Shown in pieces: positions 34,359 to 43,805 of a stretch of 64,000 nt of DNA. Source of the stretch: Durusdinium trenchii (Eukaryota; Sar; Dinophyceae; Suessiales; Symbiodiniaceae); the NCBI GenBank assembly GCA_963970005.1, contig CAXAMN010003891.1, forward strand, positions 984,576 to 1,048,575, in the 5' to 3' direction. Numbering within the stretch: position 1 is the stretch's first letter; every line of letters begins with the position of its first letter. The notes beneath the pieces are model-generated. The model saw only the letters and a list, made by a program, of their open reading frames with translations. It searched no databases and was not told the DNA's origin. Position numbers and translations under genes: made by a program.

Positions 34359-35113
34359 GTTTGTCCACGCCCTGTCCACGGTCTCATTGTTTTTGACAAA
34401 TATTCATGATATTTTTCAAAAACAGTTCAATGACTTTCCAAAAGCTACATACGCCTTTTGCCTCTCACAGTCCAAACTAGCACATTCATGCCCAGCGTAG
34501 TCACTCGGCTTGAGATGCAGAATTACCAATTGAAGTTGCAAAGAAACAGAAAAGCTCACCATTGGAGCAAGGGTTTGTACCTGCCATCTTGAATCTCCTT
34601 TTTGAGAAACTGGCGAACAGGCCCCCAGTTAGCATGCTTCCATCCAAATGGACCTGCCACCTGCCCGGAGACATCGCGCGCGTTGAGCTATCCAAGGAGA
34701 GGGTGGCCATGTTGCAGACTGCGCAGATCGCCCAGCCTTCTTCAAGACATCCAGATCCTTGCCAAACATATCTTGGCGAAGCTGCTTGGGATGACGCTCC
34801 TGGGAGTGTTGAGATGGGAGGAAAGTCTCAGTAGTCAGTAGTAGATATCAGTAGTCAACATCCCACAAAAAAACGTTTGAGAATGGGCATAGTACTTTAA
34901 GTGCAATTTGGATTCAATATGCTTGGAATGGAGCTTGTACACTTTCTTGGCAAATGGTTTCGGATAGACAGCAGACCGACGTAGTTGAATGGTTCCCACC
35001 CTAGGCCATGACAGAGCGATAGACTCTTAATTTGGTTCTGATCATGGTGCCATTGAACTGTGACTGAAATATCGATCGATCACAATTGTTGAGATCGGTA
35101 GCCCGAGTAGAAT

Positions 35114-35245
35114 CTAAGCTATGGGCACTCTAGCCTTTCCGGTTTTATCAATGTATTTCTTCACCAGCTTGCTGCTGCCAGCTTGAAGCCTTTCGCGTTG
35201 AGCCTTGGACAGCTTCTTCTTCAACATACTGGACCATTTCCTAAG
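35114..35245 (-). CDS. Minus-strand family: basic exon after the methyltransferase-like domain
   Basis: Reads LRKWSSMLKKKLSKAQRERL then QAGSSKLVKKYIDKTGKARV. It follows the MGSYGHKAPKPT exon in coding order and ends near a stop at 35114. A GC-alternating tract lies just upstream in the presumed intron. Confidence 0.45.
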   Translation of the reverse strand, partial: LRKWSSMLKKKLSKAQRERLQAGSSKLVKKYIDKTGKARVPIA

Positions 35246-35255
35246 CCGCAAAAGG

Positions 35256-35289
35256 GCACGCACGCGCGCCGCGCGCGCACGCGCGCGTA
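35256..35289. repeat. Alternating purine-pyrimidine (CG/CA) tract
   Basis: GCACGCACGCGCGCC followed by GCGCGCGCACGCGCGCGT, nearly 34 bases of alternating purine and pyrimidine. A second shorter tract (ACGCGTGCGTGCGT) lies at 35314. Such tracts favour left-handed DNA. No gene. Confidence 0.8.
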
Positions 35290-35404
35290 TGAGGTTGTTT
35301 TCAAGGCCTTTTACACGCGTGCGTGCGTCATCATACAACATTGGGTGTTAAAAAATTTTAAATGTTGTCGTTGGGTTATATAAGAACTTTCAACCGGACT
35401 GGCT

Positions 35405-35490
35405 CTAAGGACCACACGCGGTTCCCATAATTCTGGTTGGTTTGGGTGCTTTGTGGCCATAGCTTCCCATGTAACTCAGCTGGGCTCAAT
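35405..35490 (-). CDS. Minus-strand family: exon with YMGSYGHKAPKPTRIMGTA
   Basis: Reads YMGSYGHKAPKPTRIMGTAC. In my memory of the dinoflagellate family, a segment of the form MG-x-[YF]-G-(8)-P-[ST] follows the methyltransferase-like core. The frame is closed on both sides, as expected for a short exon. Confidence 0.45.
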
Positions 35491-35639
35491 GGTCAAGGGC
35501 TACGCGCACAGTCCCATACATGTTTTACAAAATACATCGAACAGGTTTGTTTTTTTGTTAAAGCTGAGGCAGGGACAAGAAAGTGCTGAGCCACGATTTC
35601 GTGGCTCCGGTCACCACCCCCCACCATTTCTTCCACATG

Positions 35640-35755
35640 CTCAAAATATGGGAACCGTCTCATTTGTGATCCACCAGGTTGTTCAGTCAGAGTGTATATA
35701 CATCGAACTGCTGCCAGCAGTAGAAGCAAACACCATCGTGTGGTAAGCCTAAGTT
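35640..35755 (-). CDS. Methyltransferase-like domain, EQP-motif exon
   Basis: Reads RWCLLLLLAAVRCIYTLTEQ then PGGSQMRRFPYFEHV. The hydrophobic strand ending in EQP is in the place of motif VI (ENV) of cytosine-5 methyltransferases; here Glu is kept and NV is replaced by QP. It follows the GGPPCGPW exon on the minus strand. Confidence 0.5.
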
Positions 35756-35904
35756 TGATTGGAAGAATCACAGCGCTAAGTAAAACAATTGGAATCTGGT
35801 GCCATGAAAAAACGGCCGCCGTTGCCAATAGTGTTCCATTCAAAGTTTCAGCTTGCGTGCCAAAAGACTCGTTGCTTTTTCGAACATATTGCAAAGACAA
35901 ATCA

Positions 35905-36055
35905 CCCCATATATTGTCCTTGCTTCTCTTATGTGTTCCTGCATTCATGAACACCCATGGTCCGCAAGGTGGACCACCCAACAGGAGCCCATCCTCCTTC
36001 GTAGAAAGGACCAGAGAGATGGCCCTGAGGAATCCTGGCCTCAGCATCATCAATC
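35905..36055 (-). CDS. Methyltransferase-like domain, PPC-motif exon
   Basis: Reads RPGFLRAISLVLSTKEDGLL, then LGGPPCGPWVFMNAGTHKRS and KDNIWGDLSLQYVRKSN. GGPPCGPW resembles motif IV (G-x-P-C) of cytosine-5 DNA methyltransferases, where the Cys attacks the base. The rest of the domain is too divergent for me to assign a substrate, and the surrounding frames are interrupted, so activity is doubtful. Confidence 0.55.
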
Positions 36056-36479
36056 AAATCATAGACTACGGATTTGCGTTGTATAATTTGAGTAAATCTG
36101 AGCACACCTAAAAGGACATGAGGGCCAGGCACGGCGCACAAATCATCGTCAGGATTGCTGAGGATCTCAAAACTTCCCCTTAGGACAATTGTGCAGCCAA
36201 AGGCAAAACCACCAAATACAGAATCCTTGAAGCTTTGAGTGTTGTTTCGCCGAACTTCAAGTTTCACCATGCTTCTCGATCTGAGGAAACTGTTGCAACA
36301 CACTGCATTCACATTGAGCTGCAGGCGCTTTGGCACCATTGGATCCTGGGTGGGAGCCGTGGTTTGGTTAAGGCAGTTGGTCAACATGAAGGGTAGCTGC
36401 TTCATTCATATATAGGCGGTAAACTTCCAAAACTCATGAGTTTGAATGGAAAACATACTCAGCTTGGATCAATTCACCA

Positions 36480-36605
36480 GGCAAACCATTGGGGCACCCA
36501 GACGGAATGTTTGATGAACATTTCCTGCGCCACTGAAGAAGTCCACCATGTCCAGATCCTGAGCGTTTTGGCTGGTTCCACAGTCCACATGATACAATGG
36601 GTCAT
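36480..36605 (-). CDS. Methyltransferase-like domain, motif I exon
   Basis: Reads YHVDCGTSQNAQDLDMVDFF then SGAGNVHQTFRLGAPMVCLV. VDFFSGAGNV is the SAM-binding motif I pattern (hydrophobic-D/E-x-F-x-G-x-G) of cytosine-5 methyltransferases and their relatives. The PPC exon follows about 450 bases later in coding order, with a presumed intron between. Confidence 0.55.
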
Positions 36606-36639
36606 GAGATGTAGTTGGGAGAGGCACATTCAGTTAGTT

Positions 36640-37045
36640 TGAATTGCTGAGCTGTCCACCCTCCGAGGATTGCTGTGAACTTGGGCGCAGTAGTCGATGA
36701 GATGGAGACTTGGTTGCAAAACGCCAGAAGAGGGTCACCAAATGCACATAGCAAAAAAGATTCAGCATGACCAAATTCCAAACTGTTGCAATATGTTGCA
36801 ATTTGCAAATGCTAATAAGCGACAATAATACCGGAACACCCATCTTCAATAGCAGCGTTGAAGCTCTCTTTGAGAGGGCGATTGGGTTAGATGTCCAGTC
36901 TGGCACTGGCATGGCTTGAACAACCCCTGCACTCGAACAAATCTAGCAATTGCCGACTTGCGCCAAAATTCTACAATGGCAGATGATCCGTCATCTACTG
37001 CAAGTGCACACAGTTGAGGCTCCCACCAAGACAGTGGTGCCAACC
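36640..37045 (-). CDS. Minus-strand family: exon with WWEPQLCALAVDDGSSAIVE
   Basis: The clear part (36900-37045) reads LAPLSWWEPQLCALAVDDGS then SAIVEFWRKSAIARFVRV. A second possible piece at 36640-36740 reads STTAPKFTAILGGWTAQQFK. It comes before the motif I exon in coding order. Borders are not resolved. Confidence 0.4.
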
Positions 37046-37539
37046 TTTCGTCAAATCAACATTCAGGCGAATTAGATTGATAGGATAGACCCTGGAAATT
37101 GCAAATCTCATCCCTTAGCACTAAACGCACTAAAACTAATCTGAGTTCTTTCTTCTCACCCGCTTTGCGCAAACATTTGTTCGACCCATCTAAGTCTAAG
37201 CTTCAATCTCAGCGACAGCTGGTTCAACTGAGTATTGATGCCATCACATCATATGATCGTGATTACTTCATCACGCGAGCATCTATCGCTGCAGTATTAT
37301 TGCTTTGCAACAACTGCCATGATGCGTAGGCCCCAGGAAAGCACTTGCCACTAGCTAACAGCGACAATGAAAAACTCAAATGGACTCCAAACCAGGACAC
37401 TTTTCCAGATTTTCTTTCATCACGAAAACCTAGTGTGTGACAAGGTTTCCACCCCTTCTACGCACCTGCAACCAAAGCCCTCGATCTAAGCAATGTACAA
37501 AAGCAGCAGATATCGAGATACTCACATGTTCAACAACTC

Positions 37540-38060
37540 CATAGTTCAAAGTGCCACAACTTAGGATTCCTCCCATGGTCGTTTCTCCTTGATAGAGCTC
37601 CAGTCCCCCGCCAGCTCTGCAATACGCCACCTAAGGAGCACACTGCAGGCAAAGAAGATCAAGAGGAATTGAGAGGAGCTATGCAACTGGGAACTTGGAG
37701 CGGAGACTTTGCGCGCGTTTTTAATCATTGATGCACAGGTAGGACAGGATGCTGTGGACATGAAGCTATTGGGGCAACTTGTGAGTTAGATGGACGTAGG
37801 CCAAGTAGGCTGGGGGTTGGACGCGTTGCGAATCCCGCCGCGAGTTGTCCAGTAGAGCGATAGCCCATTCTTCTTGTTCACCTGGCTTTGATTGCAATGC
37901 ATAATGTCCCAAGTTTTGAAGGGTAACAGTGAAAATGTGATGTGATGGTGATGGTACCTGGCCTTGAGGTTCAATCCCTCTTCCTTGTTGATCCAATCAA
38001 CAACTTTGGGATTGGCCTTGCTGACATAGAAACCAGCAGTTGTCAACCTAAAAAGACAAT
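37540..38060 (-). CDS. Minus-strand family: two short exons
   Basis: First (37930-38060): DTFNCLFRLTTAGFYVSKAN followed by PKVVDWINKEEGLNLKAR. Second (37540-37625): GGLELYQGETTMGGILSCGT then LNYGVVEH, after an ATTGCAG acceptor-like site. Both read as natural protein. Intervening frames do not. Confidence 0.4.
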
Positions 38061-38139
38061 TGAATGTGTCTGCCGAAATCAGACCCATGATGGTGAATAG
38101 AATTGGTTCCAGCAACGTGCATGGACTCAAACTAATCTG

Positions 38140-38400
38140 AGAATCCTGCAAAACTCCAATCGTCGAAGGCTTCGCAAAGGTCTCCCAAGGGCAACCCACT
38201 GTGAAGGACCTAACATCGGATTTCTGGAGTTGTTGCAGTGGCCTACGCGGGGCTATCCAGCTGCAATGCATCTAAGGCAAAAGCTTTGCATTGGGATCTA
38301 TGAAGCCATCCGGAATCGTAAACCTGCAGCCTTCCCAAGCAGCAAGCTCCTCGATCCGCTTGTAGTTCTCCGCCTTGAGAAGTGCAGGGGGATTGATGAG
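38140..38400 (-). pseudogene. Minus-strand family: WETF segment with an in-frame stop
   Basis: Upstream part: NPPALLKAENYKRIEELAAW then EGCRFTIPDGFIDPNAKLLP, directly followed in the same frame by TAG (38272) and MHCSWIAPRRPLQQLQKSDV, RSFTVGCPWETFAKPSTIGV. Both sides look coding, so either the stop is a mutation, or a very short unresolved intron is present (TTGCCTTAG resembles an acceptor). Confidence 0.45.
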
Positions 38401-38489
38401 ATTGGAGTCAAGCTTACATGAATCGGTGGAGAACTTTGGAAATTATTGTCTGCCCATTTGTCTGCCCATGACAGTCATGACAGTAAGGT

Positions 38490-39018
38490 GAAATTACCAG
38501 GCCTCGGCATCAGTGCGGCCCGTCTTTGCTTTGGGTTCACTCGGAGTCTTGTGTTTCTTAGCCGGTGGCTCTGCGGGCTTTGCCGGCTCCACCACTGCGT
38601 CTGGTTTCGAACGTTTGTTAGCATCACTCTTCTCAGCATTGTTCCTGCGATTTTTTTTGGGGGGGGCGTCTTCAAGTCAGCTGACTGCTCCACCTCTGCC
38701 GATCGTTTGGCCTCAGCAGGCGCAGCCAAACCCGCACGGCGGGGGGGTTGCAGTCACCTCAGGTGTCACTTGACTTTTGCCCTTTACCTCTGCTGACTTT
38801 TCCTTCTCCTCTTCCTCTCTCTTTTTGCCCCTTCCTCGACCTCGCCCTTTCCCTTTGCCTCGACCTTTGCCCTTGCCCCTTCCCCTACTCGCACTGCCAC
38901 CATCAGCTGCAAGCGCATCATCTTCACTCTGCCGGTCACGGTGCTCCCTATCCGGGTCCTCATCCTGCAAATCCTCAGGATTATCTGACTTTCTCTTCAA
39001 AGACGCTCGTACCAATCT
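38490..39018 (-). CDS. Minus-strand family: Arg/Gly/Lys-rich linker, frames broken at poly-C
   Basis: Begins RASLKRKSDNPEDLQDEDPD, then RGRGKGKGRGKGKGRGRGRG KK and acidic Glu/Lys sequence. At a C-run (38740) the good frame changes to AAPAEAKRSAEVEQSADLKT. At a second C-run (38664) it changes to NNAEKSDANKRSKPDAVVEP then PPAKKHKTPSEPKAKTGRTD. The Lys/Arg clusters suggest a nuclear or nucleic-acid-binding linker. Both breaks sit exactly on homopolymers. Confidence 0.5.
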
Positions 39019-39132
39019 TTGGGCCTCCCACCCAGGAGCCAGGTTAGCTGTTGGTTGAGTTGAGAAGTCTAAAACTGAAACAATGGTCGACAGTACAGTA
39101 GTGGGGATGATGAAATCGAATCAGCCCAGCCT

Positions 39133-39657
39133 TCATGATATCTTGACCTTTACCTTCCCTCTCCAGTGCTTCACACATTGCCTCCGCATCAGCCTCGAGA
39201 GCTGCTCGTTCTTCTGGGAGATCAGCAAGTGGTTTGTTGTCCTGGCAAGTGCAGAGGTTGGAGAACATATTTGGGTCGCAGGGCTGCATGAGATGATCGA
39301 CAAAAAAGTTGTTAATCTCCGATCCTTGTTACAATTTGCTTGTTCATCAGCTTGGTCAGGCTTTTCCTCTTCCAATCCCGTCTCAACCTTACCCTCCTCC
39401 ACTGGTGCAGCTTCAGCATGTACATGGCTAGGAAGGGGCACTGGGTCGTAGGGAAGAGTGTCTTCGATATCTGGGAGGGGAACTGGTGTTTTCGCGATCA
39501 CCTTGCCCTGCTCATCTTCATCTTCCCTATCCGTGTCATCCCTTTCGTCAATCAAGTCATCATCTTCACCATCGTCACTACCAGCAGTCTCACCATTTGA
39601 ACCTGGCCCATTCTCAGCTTCAGGCTCCATCGAGAGGCTCTCCTTGCATGGGTTCAT
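39133..39657 (-). CDS. Minus-strand family: acidic segment plus helical segment
   Basis: First part (39657 to about 39320): EPEAENGPGSNGETAGSDDG EDDDLIDERDDTDREDED and Pro/Glu-rich sequence. Second part, in another frame (39330-39140): EINNFFVDHLMQPCDPNMFS, then DNKPLADLPEERAALEADAE AMCEALEREGKG. The frame change falls within about 20 bases near 39320. Confidence 0.45.
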   Translation of the reverse strand: MNPCKESLSMEPEAENGPGSNGETAGSDDGEDDDLIDERDDTDREDEDEQGKVIAKTPVPLPDIEDTLPYDPVPLPSHVHAEAAPVEEGKVETGLEEEKPDQADEQANCNKDRRLTTFLSIISCSPATQICSPTSALARTTNHLLISQKNEQLSRLMRRQCVKHWRGKVKVKIS

Positions 39658-40197
39658 GGATCGGATGGGTCAGATTTCAGGGTTCAAACCATGACGATCC
39701 ATGACGTATGTCGATGCAAATTGATTTGCTCAAGTAAGTTGTACGTGGTACTGAGCACTGAGAGATAAATTTAGTCCTTGGAGTCATTGGAAGATTTGCT
39801 GTGCCGTCCCCGACGATTACATGCTCGCTTTCCATCCTCCCGCAACTTCCCGGCTTCCTTCATGGGCTGTTGATGGCTGTTGTGTGTTTTGTGGGTATTA
39901 ATGTCGTCAGTGTTGAAACTTGAATGCCCAAGGTTGGTCGATCAATTTTCCTTGCCTGGAGCTTCAATCGGATGATCATCTTCAACGTGGTCATCCGTTC
40001 GTGGCCTGACCTGCAAAACTGGTGCCAGGGGATGGTTGGGGATTCGGATGGTTGAACGAATAGAGAACCAGCCTCGCTACTGTAGAGCGCTGGAATCTCC
40101 CCATTGCATATGCTACCAGGGATCGATGTAGCCGACCTTCATTGATACTCCAAGCCTGGCACAACTAATTTATAATTGAAACTGGCGATGTGAATGA

Positions 40198-40640
40198 TCA
40201 GACTAGGACCCTGTCCTCATGCTCAAAGGCCTCCTTGAAATGCGGGTTCAGCCCGAACTGCGCAGAGACACGTTCCAGTGCTACCTGGCCGTGTTGGTTC
40301 AGGGGGCCCTCATATTTTAGTGAGCGAATCGACCAGGAAAGAAACAACTGCCTCAAATTCCTTCTTTCGGGGAATGCGATCAGCAAAAGCCGCCAAGAGC
40401 GATGCCACCAGGTCGAAATTGATGTGATGCTCCACCTGTCGACTTCTCCCAAAATGGTAAAATTACAACCGACAGGTGAAATATTGTACGCGACGTGGGT
40501 TTCTGATTTGGAATGATTTTCTTTCTCAACATCACTATCCCAAGCCTCCCTCTCCCCAATACTGATGACCATTTTGCCCTTCTTTTGTTTCGACTCTTTG
40601 GCTTCCACGTGAAGGAAGGAGAACTTCAGCACCTGAGCGA
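40198..40640 (-). pseudogene. Minus-strand family: N-terminal helical domain, frameshifted
   Basis: Upstream part reads AKESKQKKGKMVISIGEREA W. A second frame (40316-40440) reads EHHINFDLVASLLAAFADRI then PRKKEFEAVVSFLVDSL. The first frame resumes with SLKYEGPLNQHGQVALERVS then AQFGLNPHFKEAFEHEDRVL. The switch at 40318 has no room for an intron and needs a one-base change at an AAAA run. The DLV..L..A and (K/R)Y(E/D)GPLN.(H/W)G blocks match my memory of the family. Confidence 0.5.
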
Positions 40641-40706
40641 GTGACCAGTGAGAGAGGATCTGATGCATTTGTAGATGATTCATTGAAGCCAATGAACTTT
40701 CATATA

Positions 40707-40892
40707 TTATTGGCACTCAAACACCTTCCGATCTTTATGGTGTAGGCCGTGTTGAGCCCTGATCTCAGCACGTCGGTCCTCAAGATAGGAAGCTGATTTA
40801 TCGTTGATGAAGTCGCTATAGAAAGCCTGCAGGCAGTAGTCACTAGTCCCAAGTTTGGGAGGTGAAGAGAGGGCTGAACAGTTGCAAAACAA
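40707..40892 (-). CDS. Possible first exon of the minus-strand locus
   Basis: The frame contains GTSDYCLQAFYSDFINDKSA then SYLEDRRAEIRAQHGLHHKD RKVFECQ. Natural composition. It is the most upstream segment seen; whether it includes the start codon is unclear. Confidence 0.35.
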   Translation of the reverse strand: MFCNCSALSSPPKLGTSDYCLQAFYSDFINDKSASYLEDRRAEIRAQHGLHHKDRKVFECQ

Positions 40893-41689
40893 TTGCTGCG
40901 TCTGATCTAAACTGATCTGACAAGTTCCTAGCCTCGAGTTCCGTCACAATGGCAGATCGAGGCTGAGTCGGCATGAAAACGAAAGAGCCGCGCGGTCAAA
41001 GGAAACAGTCCCACTTTTGAACCCCAAGGAGCTGTGCTGGGCATGAAAGCTCACTCAAGAGGCCACCAGCACTAAAAAGATCCGTCAAGATAAGTTTACA
41101 GCACCTGTGCACAGCTGTTCGGCAAGGGTGGGCGAACCTGCGGGTGGAAGGTCCACATCATCCACACAGCGGGCAAGAAGAGCTGCTCGCATCACCCAAT
41201 AGAATCGTGCTAGTGATCAATTCTGACATGTTAACATGAAAACTATTCATGAACAATCGATTGTTCTTGCTTGCTTGGGCTACCATGTTGATCCTTAAGA
41301 ACCCCCATCATTGGTGGCGCCCGTCATTTTGAGCCCAACCTGTGCCATCCAAAGCACCTTTTTGGACATGACCCGAATCTAAGTCGAGGCTGCAAATCTA
41401 AGTCGAACTAAAAAAAAAGTTGGTCTTGGACGTTCAGGGAATATGTATGCAGTTTTGGATATCAGCTACGTTGACATTGTGACCAAAACCGGCAAAAGCC
41501 ACAGGCCCCGCTCAAAAGTGATAACCTTGCCGAATCATATCCTTTGCTTGACAGTACGTTTTGGCAGACGCTCATATAATGTAGATGGTACAATACCCCA
41601 AAGCTGGTTTATTTGGAACCCCTACCAGTTCTATCCACTCTGAAATGACACCACTGTTGTTGTTCCTTCTTCCCATTCTCAAACCCTGA

Positions 41690-41723
41690 TAATCTCTCCA
41701 CCTTCTCCACCTTCTCCACCTCA
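41690..41723. repeat. CTCCACCTT short tandem repeat
   Basis: Three to four copies of CTCCACCTT just upstream of the ankyrin exon at 41739. It supplies the pyrimidine-rich tract of the presumed acceptor. Confidence 0.7.
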
Positions 41724-41738
41724 CTTCCGCCGCACCAG

Positions 41739-41817
41739 GCCCCGATCGATCCGAACGCGGTCCTGGGCGAGCAAGAGGTCTACGATGTCTCACCCCTTTG
41801 GTTGGCCTGTGAAACAG
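41739..41817 (+). CDS. Ankyrin-repeat exon
   Basis: Between CGCACCAG and GAAACAG|GCACC (GC donor). Reads APIDPNAVLGEQEVYDVSPL then WLACETG. The end of one ankyrin repeat (hairpin with PNAV) and the start of the next (SPLWLACETG; canonical TPLHxAAxxG) fall in one exon, a split seen in all exons of this gene. Ankyrin repeats are protein-binding scaffolds; the partner is unknown. Confidence 0.6.
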
Positions 41818-42089
41818 GCACCGCCTCCCGCATCGCGTTCCGCCGGTCCGCGTTCCGCGTTCCGCGCGTCGCGTCGCGTGGGTCACGCGGGTTGGGCGCT
41901 GCACCGGGGGTTGGGTGCTTCGGGTTACCAAGGGGAGGCGGTGATGAAAAACCCACCGGAGGAGTCGATGGACTTCGTTGGTGGTGACGGAGACGGGGAG
42001 ACGGAGTCGTTTGTGGTGCTGCACCACATCCACCGGTTGCAGGTGGATCGCATGAGCCCAAATTCGGTTGCCAACCTAGTAAATCCGGG

Positions 42090-42176
42090 TCCATCTACCT
42101 CCTGAAGGGTGGGACTGGGGTGGGTGCCAGGGGGGGTCTAACCATTTTTTGAGGATATGGTTGGAGCCCTAGGGTA
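42090..42176. repeat. CCCTAGGG-family element copy
   Basis: ACCTCCTGAAGGGTGGGACT GGGGTGGGTGCC, a G-run with TCTAACC, TTTTGAGGATATGGTTGGAG and CCCTAGGG. Same block order as at 23028 and 49951. It lies between ankyrin exons. Confidence 0.75.
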
Positions 42177-42290
42177 AATGCGAGATCAATACAGTGCTGA
42201 TCTCCAGTACTGTGACAAGGAATGTCCATCAATCATCGGTGAGGTCGCCCAAACAATTCAAAGGTTCGCTTCTAGCTGATGACTACATAT

Positions 42291-42380
42291 CCCAGACACT
42301 CCATGTATGGCATATTTGCATACATTGACCCCTCAAACCACCCCAATGTAGGCATATATGGCATACATGGAGTGTTTGGT
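42291..42380. repeat. Miniature inverted-repeat element, CCAGACACTCCATGTATG family (copy 1)
   Basis: The arms CCAGACACTCCATGTATGGC and GCCATACATGGAGTGTTTGG are nearly perfect complements; the centre includes CATTGACCCCTCAAACCACC. Almost identical to the copy at 48632-48720. Located in an intron of the ankyrin gene. Confidence 0.85.
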
Positions 42381-43037
42381 AATACTATATGGCACGGTGG
42401 GCACAGCATGTTCCAAAGAGATGATAGATTCTGAAACACTCAGCCGTTCCACAATTCCACGAAGCTTCTAGTCGCTGGCCAGCATGCTGCGCTGGGGTGT
42501 GCAGTGTGCACTGTCTTACCATTACTTAATGGCCACAGTCGCCTAATCAGAAGATGATTCATTTGAAGATGACTTAAGTAGTCAGACTAGCGCGGCATGC
42601 AGGGAATGAGGACATGGGCCCCAATCAAGATTCTCGGGATCGCTTGGATTTCCTCATTTCCCAATCGGGATGCACGGGGGATTCCAATCAAGATTTCATA
42701 CGATCGATTTGGGGATCCCTTGGATCATTTTAGATCCATTCCCTCATGTCCCTACTTGTGTTGCACCTGTCAGTGATTATGGCTATAGCTACAGTATACA
42801 GTATACACCTCATTCCCTACGAATCACACCAGCCATTAGCTATATATATATAGCTCGATCTCTATATATATATATGCATACATATCCCAAAAGACAAAGT
42901 AGAAAAGTAGGATCATAGAGGTATAGAGGTGACTGTTACCATATAATAGATATATATATATATACGGTATATGAACTCCTTTGCACCCCTGCACGGCCCC
43001 CCCGGCCACGGCCCCCGGCCCCGGCACGGCCCGCCAG

Positions 43038-43140
43038 CGAAGGTTCCATCCAATGCGCCCAGATGCTCCTGGACGCCAAGGCGCAGATCCACCAGAGTGA
43101 CGGCGAGGGCCGATCGCCCTTGTGGATGGCATGTGCGAAT
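43038..43140 (+). CDS. Ankyrin-repeat exon
   Basis: Between CCCGCCAG and GCGAAT|GTGACC (GT donor). Reads EGSIQCAQMLLDAKAQIHQS then DGEGRSPLWMACANV. The outer helix and hairpin of one repeat (CAQMLLDAKAQIHQSDGEG) run into the first helix of the next (SPLWMACAN). Confidence 0.6.
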
Positions 43141-43565
43141 GTGACCCGGCGGTGTGTTTGATGGCATGTGCCTTTGATTCAACTAAAACATCTTGATTCA
43201 AGGCCTGTTCAAAGCATGTGTTGTTCAAATCCGCTTCTTATGATCATCTCATTTTTGTATTTTTTTGTCTATCTCTCTCGCTATCTCGGTTTGTGTTGGA
43301 TCGTGGTATTCCTTGTTTTGTGTTGGACAGCATTTGATTCCAGGTCTTTTTAGGCCCATTACTTGGGGGGAACGTTAGCTTTCTTGTTTATGTCATCGAG
43401 CAGGTGGAAGTAAGAGTTACAAAGCTTGGAACTAGCTTGGAGCATGGCACTGGACCTTTCTTGCTTAAGGAGGATGCAATCCAAAATTAAGTATGAGATG
43501 TTGCTGGTGGGATCAAGTTGAAGGATGAGACTTTTAGCTATAGGACATGATTGTCGGATCTTCAG

Positions 43566-43690
43566 CTTGAGGACCTCACTGAAGTTGCGGGACTCCTGCT
43601 GGAGGCTCGCGCTGACGCGGATTCAGCAGACCTGCATGGGGAAACGCCTTTGTGCATTGCCAGTGACAACTTGGCCTGGGTTGAAGAAAG
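43566..43690 (+). CDS. Ankyrin-repeat exon
   Basis: Between GATCTTCAG and GAAGAAAG|GCTTTG (GC donor). Reads LEDLTEVAGLLLEARADADS then ADLHGETPLCIASDNLAWVE. The repeat elements LTEVAGLLLEARADADSADL and GETPLCIASDN are clear. Longer than its neighbours and slightly degenerate in the loop. Confidence 0.6.
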
Positions 43691-43713
43691 GCTTTGTGGT
43701 GTATAGATATGTA

Positions 43714-43752
43714 ATATATATATATATATATATGCTAGCCCCCCCAAAAAAA
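43714..43752. repeat. (TA)n plus C-run plus A-run composite
   Basis: (AT)10 followed by GCTAGCCCCCCCAAAAAAAA. The same order of an AT dinucleotide run, GGTAC or GCTAG, a C-run and an A-run occurs at 45689 and, inverted, at 45792. Confidence 0.7.
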
Positions 43753-43805
43753 ACCTATGTTTCTGAGTGCTGGTGTGCAATTGGTAAGCATATTTGTTCA
43801 TTTAA

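Larger units (their letters stand above)
27720..40892 (-). pseudogene. Large many-exon gene or decayed repeat gene with a methyltransferase-like domain (whole locus)
   Basis: At least twenty minus-strand segments of convincing protein sequence follow one another over 13 kb. In coding order they are: a helical domain (40.4 kb), acidic and Arg/Gly/Lys-rich linkers (39.6-38.5 kb), WETF-type segments (38.4-37.5 kb), a SAM-dependent methyltransferase-like domain (36.6-35.4 kb), Lys/Glu-rich coiled-coil segments (34-31 kb) and a conserved C-terminal region (29.9-27.7 kb). The order and several motifs match, from memory, a very high-copy Symbiodiniaceae protein family; this was not checked. Single-base frame breaks near 40318 and at poly-C runs (38664, 38740), and an in-frame TAG at 38272, suggest a pseudogene or assembly errors. 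The whole locus lies between two exon groups of the plus-strand ankyrin gene. Confidence 0.55.
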
